64,000 bases of DNA, taken from positions 1 through 64,000 of the forward strand of contig NZ_LFMW01000010.1 in NCBI RefSeq assembly GCF_001050345.1. Reading direction: 5' to 3'. Under the pieces are notes generated by a model, which was given only the letters and a program-made list of their open reading frames with translations, was not told the origin of the DNA and did no database searches. The first letter of the stretch is position 1; every line of letters begins with the position of its first letter. The stretch is from Pseudomonas fildesensis (lineage in GTDB: Bacteria > Pseudomonadota > Gammaproteobacteria > Pseudomonadales > Pseudomonadaceae). Both the position numbers and the translations under genes were made by a program. Positions 27,645 to 39,745 of the stretch are shown here, one piece after another.

Positions 27645-28118
27645 ATGCAGCTCGTGCACACCCCCCAACACACACAACTGTCGCTGTTCGAGGCCTTTAT
27701 GGCCCAACCCCTTGCGCCCATCCTCAAGGAAACAGTCGAGGCCCCTTGGGGCTCCGAACCTGAGGCGTTCAGTGAACTGTCGTTGCGCGGTGCAGCCGGG
27801 AGCTGCCTGAGCCTGCTGGCGCCAATCCTTCGCGAATTGAGCGAGGAGCAGGACGCGCGCTGGCTGACGCTGATCGCCCCGCCCGCCAGCCTGACCCAGG
27901 CCTGGCTGCGGGACGCCGGCCTGAACCGCGAGCGCATCCTGTTGCTGCAACCACGCGGTATGCAAAGTGCCCAGCAGTTGACGTGCGAAGCGCTGCGTCT
28001 GGGCCGTAGCCATACGGTCGTGAGCTGGCTGAACCCGCTGAATGCCACCGCCAAGCAGCAGTTGATCAGCGCCGCGCGCACGGGCGATGCACAGAGTTTG
28101 AATATTCGATTGGGGTAG
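27645..28118 (+). CDS. sulA: SOS cell-division inhibitor SulA
   Basis: 157 residues of the SulA family (RecA-like fold without an ATP site). Recognisable parts are QLSLFEAFMAQ, the central LTLIAPPASLTQAWLRDAGLN, and LRLGRSHTVVSWLNPL. It sequesters FtsZ and blocks septation when LexA is cleaved. The ATG at 27645 has AAAGGAGG seven bases before it. There is no separate SOS box, so it relies on the lexA promoter. A REPIN with outer REP arms follows the gene. Confidence 0.93.
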   Translation: MQLVHTPQHTQLSLFEAFMAQPLAPILKETVEAPWGSEPEAFSELSLRGAAGSCLSLLAPILRELSEEQDARWLTLIAPPASLTQAWLRDAGLNRERILLLQPRGMQSAQQLTCEALRLGRSHTVVSWLNPLNATAKQQLISAARTGDAQSLNIRLG

Positions 28119-28185
28119 GGCTATGTGTTGCAGACTAGCCCTGGGGAGGGGCTTGTTGTGATGGCTTGCTTGGTGAAACGGCTTC

Positions 28186-28355
28186 TTGTGGCAAGCGGGC
28201 TTCTGTGGCGAGCGGGCTTGCCCCGCGTTGGGCTGCGAAGCGGCCCTAAATAGATTAATGCGGTGTATCAGGCATTCCACAGCGCTTGGTTTTGGGGCCG
28301 CTTCGCAGCCCAACGCGGGGCAAGCCCGCTCGCCACAGAGGCCCGCTTGCCAAAA
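28186..28355. repeat. Nested REPIN after sulA
   Basis: An inner REPIN (28203-28338) has arms CTGTGGCGAGCGGGCTTGCC and GGCAAGCCCGCTCGCCACAG. It is enclosed by a second, diverged pair of arms (TTGTGGCAAGCGGGC at 28186 and GCCCGCTTGCCA at 28341). Still more degenerate REP-like bases lie to the left (28141-28180). Confidence 0.88.
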
Positions 28356-28377
28356 CGAGCCCGCTCATCACCAGAAC

Positions 28378-28611
28378 TCAGTGAAGGACCCGCGGCCCAT
28401 CGTCCTTCTCCGGCTCGCCTTCAGCCAGTCGACCTGCCATCTGCACACCCACGCTCAACATGGCTTTTGCCACTTCCACATGCTGGCCTTGCAGGAACAC
28501 CTTGGCGTCCTCGGAAAAGTCCAAGATAACCAGAGAACCCTCGTCCTCAGCCCGGCGCAGCTCGATTCGGCCGTCAGGCAATTCAACAATTTCCAGAAAG
28601 GACGTTGGCAT
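28378..28611 (-). CDS. Small conserved Pseudomonas protein of unknown function
   Basis: 77 residues beginning MPTSFLEIVELPDGRIELRRAEDE, with a hydrophobic middle (SLVILDFSEDAKVFL) and a helical end (HVEVAKAMLSVGVQMAGRL). The ATG at 28611 lies ten bases after GGAGAA; an upstream ATG at 28653 is spaced badly from its GGGGAG. A short protein of this kind lies between sulA and topA in P. aeruginosa (PA3009 position). There is no signal peptide or known domain. Confidence 0.75.
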   Translation of the reverse strand: MPTSFLEIVELPDGRIELRRAEDEGSLVILDFSEDAKVFLQGQHVEVAKAMLSVGVQMAGRLAEGEPEKDDGPRVLH

Positions 28612-28759
28612 AAAAGTCTGTTCTCCACGAAAGGCCGGGATTATATCAGTCATCTCCCCGGCCTCGCTGAGGATCTGAAGCGGTTTCTTTACGACTTGAT
28701 GAATGGTCTTTATCGGAATGCTGCGGAGCCTGTGCGGGACTTTCTGTCGAACTCGGTTC

Positions 28760-28853
28760 AAATGTGGGAGCGGGCTTGCTCACGATAGCGGTATATCAAT
28801 GCCAGATGTTTGGCTGATACAACGCTATCGCGAGCAAGCCCGCTCCCACATTT
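28760..28853. repeat. REPIN between two small conserved genes
   Basis: The arms AAATGTGGGAGCGGGCTTGC and GCAAGCCCGCTCCCACATTT are inverted around a spacer containing the inner pair CGATAGCG/CGCTATCG. Confidence 0.93.
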
Positions 28854-28880
28854 TGATTTGCGTACATCAGCCACGCTGCC

Positions 28881-29402
28881 TCAGCACTCGTTCAGGCCTT
28901 CGCGAAAACGTAGGGCCATTTTTTTCAGCTCCTGGCGCCAGCCTTCCAGCTCTTCCCGACTCAACGGCTTCGGCTCATCCTCTTGCACCGCAACCGCCAC
29001 GATCAACGGCTGGGTCACATCACCCTTGGGCACGTGGGGGACACGAGGCGGCTGGAACATGTCCGCATGCGCCTTCAGCAGACGCGCCACCCAGCTGTCG
29101 GGGCTCTGGGCCATTTCCACCAACTCGGCAAGCTCCGGGATGGCCATGGACTCCAGCACTTCGCGGTTCATGATCATTTCCGCACGGGGCGAACCCGCCT
29201 GGGGCAAGCGATAGAACCCGGCAATTTCATGGCACAGGCCCAGCAAGGCGCCGTAGAGGTGGAACAACGCCGCTTCACGCCCCGCCTGGACCAGCGCAAT
29301 GGCATTCATCTCCTTCCCTTCCTCGGCACGGCCAAGGGCTTCCAGGGACAAACCCGCGAAGTAAATTTTCTGGTTGGTACGGGTATAGAGTTCGTTGGCC
29401 AT
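28881..29402 (-). CDS. DUF6586-like conserved protein
   Basis: 173 residues, mostly helical: YTRTNQKIYFAGLSLEAL at the start, a central ALVQAGREAALFHLYGALLGLCHEI helix, a Pro-rich linker (FQPPRVPHVPKGD) and a C-terminal amphipathic helix (EELEGWRQELKKMALRFREGL). There is no signal peptide. The gene lies between sulA and topA as in other Pseudomonas. I can assign no function. Confidence 0.75.
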   Translation of the reverse strand: MANELYTRTNQKIYFAGLSLEALGRAEEGKEMNAIALVQAGREAALFHLYGALLGLCHEIAGFYRLPQAGSPRAEMIMNREVLESMAIPELAELVEMAQSPDSWVARLLKAHADMFQPPRVPHVPKGDVTQPLIVAVAVQEDEPKPLSREELEGWRQELKKMALRFREGLNEC

Positions 29403-29477
29403 ACGGCAATCTCCACAACGAATACGCTGAATGCTGGCTCAACAGTGTCACGGATCAGCCGAGCGCACTGCAAGCGC

Positions 29478-29510
29478 AAAAAAAGGCCGCCTATGCAGGC
29501 GGCCTTTGTA
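29478..29510 (-). terminator. topA terminator
   Basis: AAAAAAAGGCCGCC-TATGCA-GGCGGCCTTT. On the minus strand the stem is followed by a run of seven T, about 20 bases after the topA stop. Confidence 0.9.
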
Positions 29511-29527
29511 TTTCGCAGATTAGCGGA

Positions 29528-32149
29528 TCAAGCGCCCTGGCGCTTGTCCTCGACCTTCCACTTGCCACCGTCGTAGAACGCCTTCCAACCGGTAGGCTTA
29601 CCCTCGACTTCGGTCTGCACGTACTGCTCCTTGGTCTTGCGGCTATAGCGGATCACGGCTGGGCGACCATCCGGGTCCTTCTTCGGCGCTTCACACAGGA
29701 AGTGGTACTTAGGGTCGATCTCGTCCTTGTGCGGCACGATCTCCAGCACCAGCGGTGCGCGGGTCTCGCGGTTTTTCGGGAACTGGCTGGCAGCCAGGAA
29801 CAGCCCCGAAGCGCCGTCACGCAGGATGTAGGTGTCGTTGACCTTCTCGCACTTGAGTTCAGGCATCTTCACCGGGTCCATCTTCGGCGGCGCCGCATCA
29901 CCACTTTTCAGCAGCTTGCGGGTGTTCTTGCACGTCGCGTTGGTACAACCGAAGAACTTGCCGAAACGGCCAGTCTTGAGTTGCATCTCGCTGCCGCACT
30001 TGTCGCATTCCAGGCTCGGGCCTTCATAACCCTTGATGCGGTAGCTGCCTTCTTCGATCTCGTAGCCGTCGCAATCCGGGTTGTTACCGCAGATGTGTAA
30101 CTTGTGCTTCTCGTCCAGCAGGTAGGCGTCCATCGCCGTACTGCATATCGGGCAGCGGTGCTTGCCACGCAGTACCAGCGACTCGGATTCACCCTCGTCA
30201 TCGGCAGCGATTTCATCGCCCGGCACCAGGTTGACGGTGGCCTTGCAGCGCTCTTTCGGCGGCAGGCTGTAGCCCGAGCAACCGAGGAACACGCCGGTGG
30301 ACGCGGTACGAATCTGCATCGGCCGTCCGCACGTCAGGCACGGGATGTCAGTCATCACCGGCTGGTTGGCGCGCATGCCGCTCTCAGGGCTTTCGGCCAC
30401 TTCGAGTTTCTTCTTGAAGTCGCCGTAGAACTCGTCGAGTACGTTTTTCCAGTCGCGCTCGCCCTGGGCCACGTCATCGAGGTTCTCTTCCATGCCGGCG
30501 GTAAAGCCGTAGTCCATCAGGTTGGAGAAGCTCTCGGACAGACGCTCGGTGACGATGTCGCCCATCTTTTCCGAATAGAAACGACGGTTGTGCAGGGCCA
30601 CATAGCCACGGTCCTGGATGGTCGAAATGATCGCCGCATAGGTCGAAGGACGACCGATACCGCGTTTTTCCATCTCTTTCACCAGACTCGCTTCGGAGTA
30701 ACGTGCCGGCGGCTTGGTGAAGTGCTGGGACGGGTCGAGCTTGATCAGCTTCAACACATCGCCCTGAGCCATGTCCGGCAGCACATCGTCGTCGCCTGGC
30801 TTGGCAATTTGCGGCATGACGCGGGTGTAGCCGTCGAACTTGAGGATACGGCCCTTGGCACGCAGCTCGAAGTCGGAGGCCGCCACGCTGACCGTGGTGG
30901 ACAGGTATTGCGCCGGCAGCATCTGGCAGGCAAGGAACTGGCGCCAGATCAACTCGTAGAGGCGCTCAGCGTCGCGCTCCATGCCCGTAACTTTGCTTGG
31001 CTCGGTGTTGGCGTCGGAAGGACGAATCGCTTCGTGAGCCTCCTGGGCGCCTTCTTTGCTGCTGTAGACGTTCGGGTTCTCCGGCAGGTACTTCTTGCCG
31101 AATTCACTTTCAATATACGTACGCGCCATCGCCACCGCGTCTTGCGACAGGTTGGTGGAGTCGGTACGCATATAGGTGATGTAGCCGGCTTCGTAAAGAC
31201 GCTGGGCCATCATCATGGTCTTCTTCACGCCGAAGCCCAGGCGGTTGCTCGCGGCCTGCTGCAGGGTGGAGGTGATGAACGGCGCCGACGGCTTGCTGCT
31301 GGTCGGTTTGTCTTCACGCTTGACGATGCTGTAGCTGGAAGACTTGAGCTTCTCCAGCGCGGCCATGGCCTGGGCTTCGTTCAGCGGCTTGAAGGCCTCG
31401 CCTTTCTCGCGGGCCACTTCAAAGCGCACGTTGTTGCCCTTGGCAGTGCCCAGGTCAGCGTGGACTTCCCAGTATTCTTCGGGGTTGAACGCACGGATCT
31501 CGCGCTCACGCTCCACCACCAGCTTGACCGCTACCGATTGCACACGGCCGGCAGACAGGCCACGGGCGATCTTGGACCACAGCAGTGGCGAGACCATGTA
31601 ACCCACGACGCGGTCGAGGAAACGACGGGCCTGCTGGGCGTTGACACGGTCGATGTCCAGTTCGCCCGGCTTGGAGAAGGCTTCCTGGATGGCTTTTTTG
31701 GTAATTTCGTTGAACACGACGCGCTTGTAGCGGCTGTCGTCACCGCCGATGGCTTCCCGCAGGTGCCAGGCAATGGCTTCCCCTTCGCGGTCCAAGTCCG
31801 TCGCGAGATAGATGGTGTCAGCATCCTTGGCGAGCCGGCGTAGCTCTTCGATGACCTTTTCCTTGCCCGGAAGGATTTCGTACTTGGCCTTCCAGCCATG
31901 TTCCGGGTCCACACCCATGCGCGAGACCAGCTGCTTGCGCGCTTTCTCTTTAGGCGTGAGCACCGGACCTTCGCCCGCAGCCGCCTTGCCGCGCTTGGCG
32001 GCAGGCTCCTTGCTGGCGCTAGCCGAACCGCTGGTGGGCAGGTCTCGGATATGGCCGATACTCGACTTCACCACGTACTCGTTACCCAAGTACTTGTTGA
32101 TGGTCTTGGCCTTAGCCGGGGATTCCACAATGACCAGCGATTTGCCCAT
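29528..32149 (-). CDS. topA: DNA topoisomerase I
   Basis: 873 residues, a type IA topoisomerase that relaxes negative supercoils. The TOPRIM domain starts [21 protein letters not shown]. The active-site Tyr is in [13 protein letters not shown] (about 320). Three Cys4-type zinc ribbons close the protein ([24 protein letters not shown]). An insertion [21 protein letters not shown] after the first strand is a low-complexity linker. The ATG at 32149 gives the conserved N-terminus; earlier in-frame codons do not align. Confidence 0.97.
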   Translation of the reverse strand: MGKSLVIVESPAKAKTINKYLGNEYVVKSSIGHIRDLPTSGSASASKEPAAKRGKAAAGEGPVLTPKEKARKQLVSRMGVDPEHGWKAKYEILPGKEKVIEELRRLAKDADTIYLATDLDREGEAIAWHLREAIGGDDSRYKRVVFNEITKKAIQEAFSKPGELDIDRVNAQQARRFLDRVVGYMVSPLLWSKIARGLSAGRVQSVAVKLVVEREREIRAFNPEEYWEVHADLGTAKGNNVRFEVAREKGEAFKPLNEAQAMAALEKLKSSSYSIVKREDKPTSSKPSAPFITSTLQQAASNRLGFGVKKTMMMAQRLYEAGYITYMRTDSTNLSQDAVAMARTYIESEFGKKYLPENPNVYSSKEGAQEAHEAIRPSDANTEPSKVTGMERDAERLYELIWRQFLACQMLPAQYLSTTVSVAASDFELRAKGRILKFDGYTRVMPQIAKPGDDDVLPDMAQGDVLKLIKLDPSQHFTKPPARYSEASLVKEMEKRGIGRPSTYAAIISTIQDRGYVALHNRRFYSEKMGDIVTERLSESFSNLMDYGFTAGMEENLDDVAQGERDWKNVLDEFYGDFKKKLEVAESPESGMRANQPVMTDIPCLTCGRPMQIRTASTGVFLGCSGYSLPPKERCKATVNLVPGDEIAADDEGESESLVLRGKHRCPICSTAMDAYLLDEKHKLHICGNNPDCDGYEIEEGSYRIKGYEGPSLECDKCGSEMQLKTGRFGKFFGCTNATCKNTRKLLKSGDAAPPKMDPVKMPELKCEKVNDTYILRDGASGLFLAASQFPKNRETRAPLVLEIVPHKDEIDPKYHFLCEAPKKDPDGRPAVIRYSRKTKEQYVQTEVEGKPTGWKAFYDGGKWKVEDKRQGA

Positions 32150-32263
32150 GGATCGGAAAATTCCTGAATTCGAGAAGTGAAAGGCAGTTGGCGCCTGACG
32201 CGGCAACGCTATATATAGTGGCAACAAGGTGAGGTCAAGCGCAGCATTCTGCGCGGCCTGCCT

Positions 32264-32500
32264 TTATTGCGCGGAAAAAAGGCTGGGTTCGACCTGGATC
32301 AAAGCAAAGCGCGGGACCTGCTCGCCGTCAACTTCGACGGTTTCCAGGAACATGCTCAAGGGACGCACCCAAAAGCCGTAATCGCCATACAGTGCTTGGT
32401 AAAACACTACTTCTTCTTCGGTCTCGGAGTGCCGTGCCACGTTAAAAACGCGGTACTGCGGACCTTTATAATGCTGGTAGAGCCCTGGTTCGACTTTCAT
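32264..32500 (-). CDS. DUF1653 family protein
   Basis: 78 residues. The family core is GLYQHYKGPQYRVFNVARHSETEEEVVFYQALYGDYGFWVRPLSMFLETVEVDG, a compact beta-rich domain. There is no known function. It lies 114 bases upstream of topA in the same direction. The 95-base gap from fadA holds a strong terminator with an unusually long T-rich tail reaching almost to this gene. Confidence 0.9.
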   Translation of the reverse strand: MKVEPGLYQHYKGPQYRVFNVARHSETEEEVVFYQALYGDYGFWVRPLSMFLETVEVDGEQVPRFALIQVEPSLFSAQ

Positions 32501-32524
32501 GCTCTGGCGCTCTTACAAAATTTG

Positions 32525-32577
32525 TTAAAAAAAAATTAAAAAATCCAAAAAACAAAAACCGGGGCACTGGGCCCCGG
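32525..32577 (-). terminator. fadBA terminator with extended T-rich tail
   Basis: On the minus strand CCGGGGC-CCAGT-GCCCCGG is followed by TTTTTG, then T6, T6 and T9 tracts broken by one to three bases. The stem is strong and the T-rich tail runs for about 35 bases. Confidence 0.92.
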
Positions 32578-32595
32578 CTTCCGTCAACCCAACGC

Positions 32596-35948
<3,353 letters not shown>

Positions 35949-36309
35949 CAACTGATCTCCACGATATGGAAGCTGAACAGTACACATTGGACGCTGGCCT
36001 CTGGTTGGACATTGATGATTTCGTCAATGCTCATACCAATGCGCCAGGCACACCCGCCAATGCGATAGTCGGGGTTATGTATGAAACGTCTGTCAGACAA
36101 ACGCTCAATTCATACGCCCGTTTGATTTGGGTACGCCACCTTCATCCAATTCCGGGCAATTGTCAATCGCTCGAAAGGCTAGGAAAAACGCGACTTTCCA
36201 GTCATTTCAGAACCTCAACCCCAGGCCCACGCCTCGTCAATATTCAAATATTCACGAAATCAATAAAGCAAAAGGCTAGGGAAAAGGCTGTACAGATCCG
36301 GATATGCCG

Positions 36310-36420
36310 CTAGGCTAGCGACAACCGTAACGCGCCTGGATGAACATCCGACGCGCAAGACACAGATTTACCGGCCTGCCTGGCCAACTCCAGCCCGATG
36401 ATGATGTCGGGCTTTTTATT
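36310..36420 (+). ncRNA. Candidate small RNA with its own promoter-like element and terminator
   Basis: No gene on the plus strand explains the strong terminator at 36392-36420. About 80 bases upstream lies CTAGGCT (36310-36316), similar to an RpoS-type -10 (CTAYRCT). The expected RNA (about 36323-36420) would carry a first hairpin GCGC-GGAT-GAAC-ATCC-GCGC, a single-stranded stretch (AAGACACAGATTTACC) and the terminator with poly-U, the layout of an Hfq-dependent sRNA. Expression is not shown; this is inference from structure. Confidence 0.45.
36392..36420 (+). terminator. Orphan rho-independent terminator upstream of fadB
   Basis: AGCCCGA and TCGGGCT pair across TGATGATG and are followed by TTTTATT on the plus strand. 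Both flanking genes are on the minus strand, so it terminates an unannotated rightward transcript. Confidence 0.75.
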
Positions 36421-36445
36421 GTCTGTGTTGTAGGAGCGAGAACGC

Positions 36446-36883
36446 TCAGGCCAGCGCCTTGAGCAATTTATCGATAGCCTGCAAATCACTCGCCTCGCCC
36501 TTCTCGCCCCAATATAGCGCGATCATCTGCTTGTCGGCCTCGACCTTGTAGACGTTGGCCGGGAGCGTCGCAAAATGCGGCAACAACTTCTCGTCGACAC
36601 ACACTTCCTGCCACTGATTGACCCACACACCCGGCTCCAACTGCCAGTAACTCCAGATCGCAGGCGCACTGCCGCGCCTTGGCCGGCAGTACTGCGCGCA
36701 CGGGCTCGGCGGCTCCTGTTTGAGCCAGTGCGGCCACTCCTGCGGCGCCAGTTGCATGGCCAGGCCGATGCGGCGCGCCTCCATGCGCAGGGCCATGCGC
36801 CCGCTCTGATGACGCGACGGGCGCAGCCATGCCAGAGGGCTCAGAACCACTGCGAGGATTGACACCACTATCCAGACCGTCAT
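36446..36883 (-). CDS. Conserved membrane-anchored protein of unknown function
   Basis: 145 residues. An N-terminal TM anchor (MTVWIVVSILAVVLSPLAWL) is followed by a basic stretch (RPSRHQSGRMALRMEARRIG) and a soluble part with several Trp (WSYWQLEPGVWVNQWQEVCVDEKLL). It corresponds in place to a hypothetical protein between fadB and uspA in other Pseudomonas. I do not recognise a domain. Confidence 0.75.
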   Translation of the reverse strand: MTVWIVVSILAVVLSPLAWLRPSRHQSGRMALRMEARRIGLAMQLAPQEWPHWLKQEPPSPCAQYCRPRRGSAPAIWSYWQLEPGVWVNQWQEVCVDEKLLPHFATLPANVYKVEADKQMIALYWGEKGEASDLQAIDKLLKALA

Positions 36884-36988
36884 ATGTGTACTCCCGAATT
36901 TCTAGATGAGCGGATTTGATCTGACGCAACCTGATCCGCTTGAAAGCAGCCATACTGAACTTATTGCAGTCCCCTGGAGGAACGCCCC

Positions 36989-37429
36989 ATGTCTTACGAA
37001 CATATTCTGGTCGCCGTAGATCTGACCGAAGAGTGCGATCCAGTGATCAAGCGCGCCCGCGCCTTCGCCGTCGCCAGCGGCGCAAAACTCTCGCTGGTGC
37101 ATATCGTCGAGCCCATGGCCATGGCCTTTGGTGGCGACGTCCCCATGGACCTTTCCCAGTTGCAGCAACAGCAGTTCGACCAGGCCAAGGAGCGCCTTGA
37201 GCGATTGATCCTCAAATACCCGGAAGTAACCAAGGAAAACTCCCACCTCACTTACGGCCAGCCTCGCCAGGAAATCCACCACCTTGCCAAGGAACAGCAC
37301 TGCGACCTGATCGTGGTCGGCAGCCATGGCCGCCACGGCCTGGCGTTGCTGCTGGGTTCCACCGCCAATGACGTCTTGCATGGCGCGCCGTGCGATGTAT
37401 TAGCCGTGAAGCTGGTAAAAAATTCGTAA
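36989..37429 (+). CDS. Universal stress protein, UspA family
   Basis: 146 residues, one Usp domain. The N-terminus YEHILVAVDLTEECDPVIKRA and the central LIVVGSHGRHGLALLLGSTANDVL match UspA. The ATP-binding form needs G-x2-G-x9-G(S/T); here GSHGRHGLALLLGST is close to this. The start ATG at 36989 has CTGGAGG upstream. It is a single gene, divergent from the membrane protein, followed by a REPIN and a strong terminator. Confidence 0.93.
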   Translation: MSYEHILVAVDLTEECDPVIKRARAFAVASGAKLSLVHIVEPMAMAFGGDVPMDLSQLQQQQFDQAKERLERLILKYPEVTKENSHLTYGQPRQEIHHLAKEQHCDLIVVGSHGRHGLALLLGSTANDVLHGAPCDVLAVKLVKNS

Positions 37430-37446
37430 GGCCGATGAAGGTCCCT

Positions 37447-37537
37447 TGCGGGAGGGGGCTTGCTCCCGATAGCGGTCTGTCAGGTACTGCATTCAGTAAC
37501 TGATACACCGCTATCGGGAGCAAGCCCCCTCCCACAT
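37447..37537. repeat. REPIN between uspA and the ABC-F gene
   Basis: Left arm TTGCGGGAGGGGGCTTGCTC (first bases diverged) and right arm GAGCAAGCCCCCTCCCACA, with inner CGATAGCGGT/ACCGCTATCG. Confidence 0.93.
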
Positions 37538-37555
37538 TTGAACTGCATTTCATAT

Positions 37556-37596
37556 AAAAAACCCGGTGTTCATAAAAAATGAACACCGGGTTTTTT
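37556..37596. terminator. Bidirectional terminator between uspA and ABC-F gene
   Basis: AAAAACCCGGTGTTCA and TGAACACCGGGTTTTTT form a 15-bp stem around a short A-rich loop. It is symmetrical, serving both convergent genes. Confidence 0.95.
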
Positions 37597-37612
37597 AATG
37601 CGCGCGGATCAA

Positions 37613-39532
37613 TCAGGCATCCAGCTCCGCCCAACGCTCAACCAGCACTTCCAGCTCGTGGTTCAACGCCTCCAGAGAAGCAATGACCTTGGCAGTGTCC
37701 GCTGCCGGACGCAGGTAGAAGCCCGCGTCAGCCATTTCAGCTTCTACCGCAGCGATCTGCTTTTCCTTGGCGTCGATATCGCCTGGCAAGGCTTCCAGCT
37801 CACGCTGCAGCTTGTAGCTGAGCTTCTTCTTCGCAGCCGGCGCTGCGTCCTGGGCAGGTGCAGCAGCGGCAACAGGGGCGACCACGGCGGAGGTCAGGTC
37901 GGCCTTGCCGGACTTGCTCTCTGTCACGCCCAGCAGGCGTGGCGAACCGCCCTGGCGCAGCCAGTCCTGGTAACCACCGACGTATTCACGCACCTTGCCT
38001 TCACCTTCGAAGACCAGGGTGCTGGTGACCACGTTGTCGAGGAATGCCCGGTCGTGGCTGACCATCAGCACGGTGCCGTTGAAGGTCAGCAGGACCTCTT
38101 CCAGCAGCTCAAGGGTTTCGACGTCGAGGTCGTTGGTCGGTTCGTCGAGCACCAGCAGGTTCGCTGGTTTGCTGAACAGCTTGGCCAACAGCAGGCGCGC
38201 ACGCTCACCACCGGACAAGGCTTTCACCGGTGTACGTGCACGCTGCGGGCTGAACAGGAAGTCGCCCAGGTAGCTCAGTACGTGGCGGCTCTGGCCGTCG
38301 ATATCAATAAAGTCGCGGCCTTCGGCGACGTTGTCGATCACGGTTTTTTCCAGGTCCAACTGGTGACGCAACTGGTCGAAGTAGGCCACGTCGATGCGCG
38401 TACCCTCTTCCACGGTGCCGCTGGTCGGTTGCAGACCATTGAGCATCAGCTTGAGCAAGGTGGTCTTGCCGGTACCGTTGGCGCCGAGCAGGCCGATACG
38501 GTCGCCGCGCTGCAGGACCATGGAGAAGTCCTTGATCAGGAACGGGCCGTCCGGGTGATGGAAACTGACGTTCTCCAGCACCATCACCTGCTTGCCCGAT
38601 TTGTCGGCGGTGTCGAGCTGGATGTTGGCCTTGCCGGTGCGCTCACGACGCTCGCTACGCTCATTACGCAGGGCCTTGAGGGCACGTACGCGGCCTTCGT
38701 TGCGGGTGCGGCGCGCCTTGATGCCCTGGCGGATCCAGACTTCTTCCTGGGCCAGTTTCTTGTCGAACAGCGCGTTGGCGGTGTCTTCGGCTGCCAGGCT
38801 CGCCTCTTTGTGCACCAGGAAGCTGGCGTAGTCGCCGTTCCAGTCGATCAGGCCGCCGCGGTCCAGTTCGAGGATGCGCGTGGCCAGGTTCTGCAGGAAG
38901 GAACGGTCGTGCGTGATGAACAGCACGGCGCCCTGGAAATCCTTGAGGGCTTCTTCGAGCCAGGCGATAGCGCCGATGTCCAGGTGGTTGGTTGGTTCGT
39001 CGAGCAGCAGCAGGTCCGGTTCGGACACCAGCGCCTGGGCCAGCAAGACGCGACGACGCCAGCCGCCGGACAACTCGGCGAGGGTCTTGTCGGCCGGCAG
39101 TTGCAGGCGGCTCAAAGTGCTGTCGACCAATTGCTGCAAGCGCCAGCCGTCACGGGCTTCGAGGTCTTGCTGGACGTGCATCAGCTTGTCCAGGTCTTCT
39201 TCGGTGACGCAGTTCTGCGCCAAGTGATGGTATTGCGCAAGCAACTCACCGACGCCGTCCAGGCCTTCGGCAACCACGTCGAACACTGTCCGTCCGTCGG
39301 CCACCGGCAATTCTTGAGGCAATTCGCCAATCTTGAGGCCTGGCGAGCGCCAGACAGAGCCTTCATCGGGCTTCTGGTCGCCTTTTACCAGCTTCATCAT
39401 GCTGGACTTGCCGGTGCCGTTGCGGCCGATGATGCACACCCGCTCACCACGGGCGATCTGCCAGGACACCTTGTCCAACAACGGCATAGCGCCGAAAGCA
39501 AGGGACACATCGCTGAATTTGAGCAGGGTCAT
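37613..39532 (-). CDS. ABC-F family ATPase (Uup/EttA-like)
   Basis: 639 residues with two ABC domains and no membrane segment. Domain 1 has GRNGTGKSSMM, LSGGWRRRV and LLLLDEPTNHLD; domain 2 has GANGTGKTTLLKL, LSGGERARLLLAKL and LVLDEPTNDLD. A linker rich in charged residues (KARRTRNEGRVRALKALRNERSERRERTG, shown only as a type) joins them, and a C-terminal coiled coil (from about 560) matches Uup. Such proteins act on ribosomes or DNA intermediates. The ATG at 39532 gives MTLLKFSDVSLAFG. Confidence 0.92.
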   Translation of the reverse strand: MTLLKFSDVSLAFGAMPLLDKVSWQIARGERVCIIGRNGTGKSSMMKLVKGDQKPDEGSVWRSPGLKIGELPQELPVADGRTVFDVVAEGLDGVGELLAQYHHLAQNCVTEEDLDKLMHVQQDLEARDGWRLQQLVDSTLSRLQLPADKTLAELSGGWRRRVLLAQALVSEPDLLLLDEPTNHLDIGAIAWLEEALKDFQGAVLFITHDRSFLQNLATRILELDRGGLIDWNGDYASFLVHKEASLAAEDTANALFDKKLAQEEVWIRQGIKARRTRNEGRVRALKALRNERSERRERTGKANIQLDTADKSGKQVMVLENVSFHHPDGPFLIKDFSMVLQRGDRIGLLGANGTGKTTLLKLMLNGLQPTSGTVEEGTRIDVAYFDQLRHQLDLEKTVIDNVAEGRDFIDIDGQSRHVLSYLGDFLFSPQRARTPVKALSGGERARLLLAKLFSKPANLLVLDEPTNDLDVETLELLEEVLLTFNGTVLMVSHDRAFLDNVVTSTLVFEGEGKVREYVGGYQDWLRQGGSPRLLGVTESKSGKADLTSAVVAPVAAAAPAQDAAPAAKKKLSYKLQRELEALPGDIDAKEKQIAAVEAEMADAGFYLRPAADTAKVIASLEALNHELEVLVERWAELDA

Positions 39533-39745
39533 ACGCTTCTCCAAAAACTGGGCGCGCATTCTACCTGACTTGAGGGTGGGATGCGGCCGGCATTTTCGCT
39601 GTCGACACGTTCTATAGGACATTTCTGGCGAACTTGAACCAACCGGCCGGCAAAGCTTTCACCGGCCGCTGGCAAAAGGCTAAGCTAGGGGCAATCAGTG
39701 TCGGCGATGCCGGTGCTAGTCGTGATTTCTCTGCACGGACGTCTC

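Noticed and set aside
36076..36115. Possible PsrA site upstream of fadB (GAAACGTCTGTCAG and CAAACG)
   Set aside because: Only half-sites fit; the second half departs from GTTTG/C at two positions. A loose inverted pair GTATGAA/TTCATAC is spaced 23 bases apart.
35966..36313. 115-codon open frame upstream of fadB on the plus strand
   Set aside because: No ribosome-binding site or known domain; it overlaps the fadB promoter region and the candidate sRNA promoter.
37598..39568. 656-codon open frame antisense to the ABC-F gene
   Set aside because: Shadow frame; its composition follows the reverse of conserved ATPase motifs.
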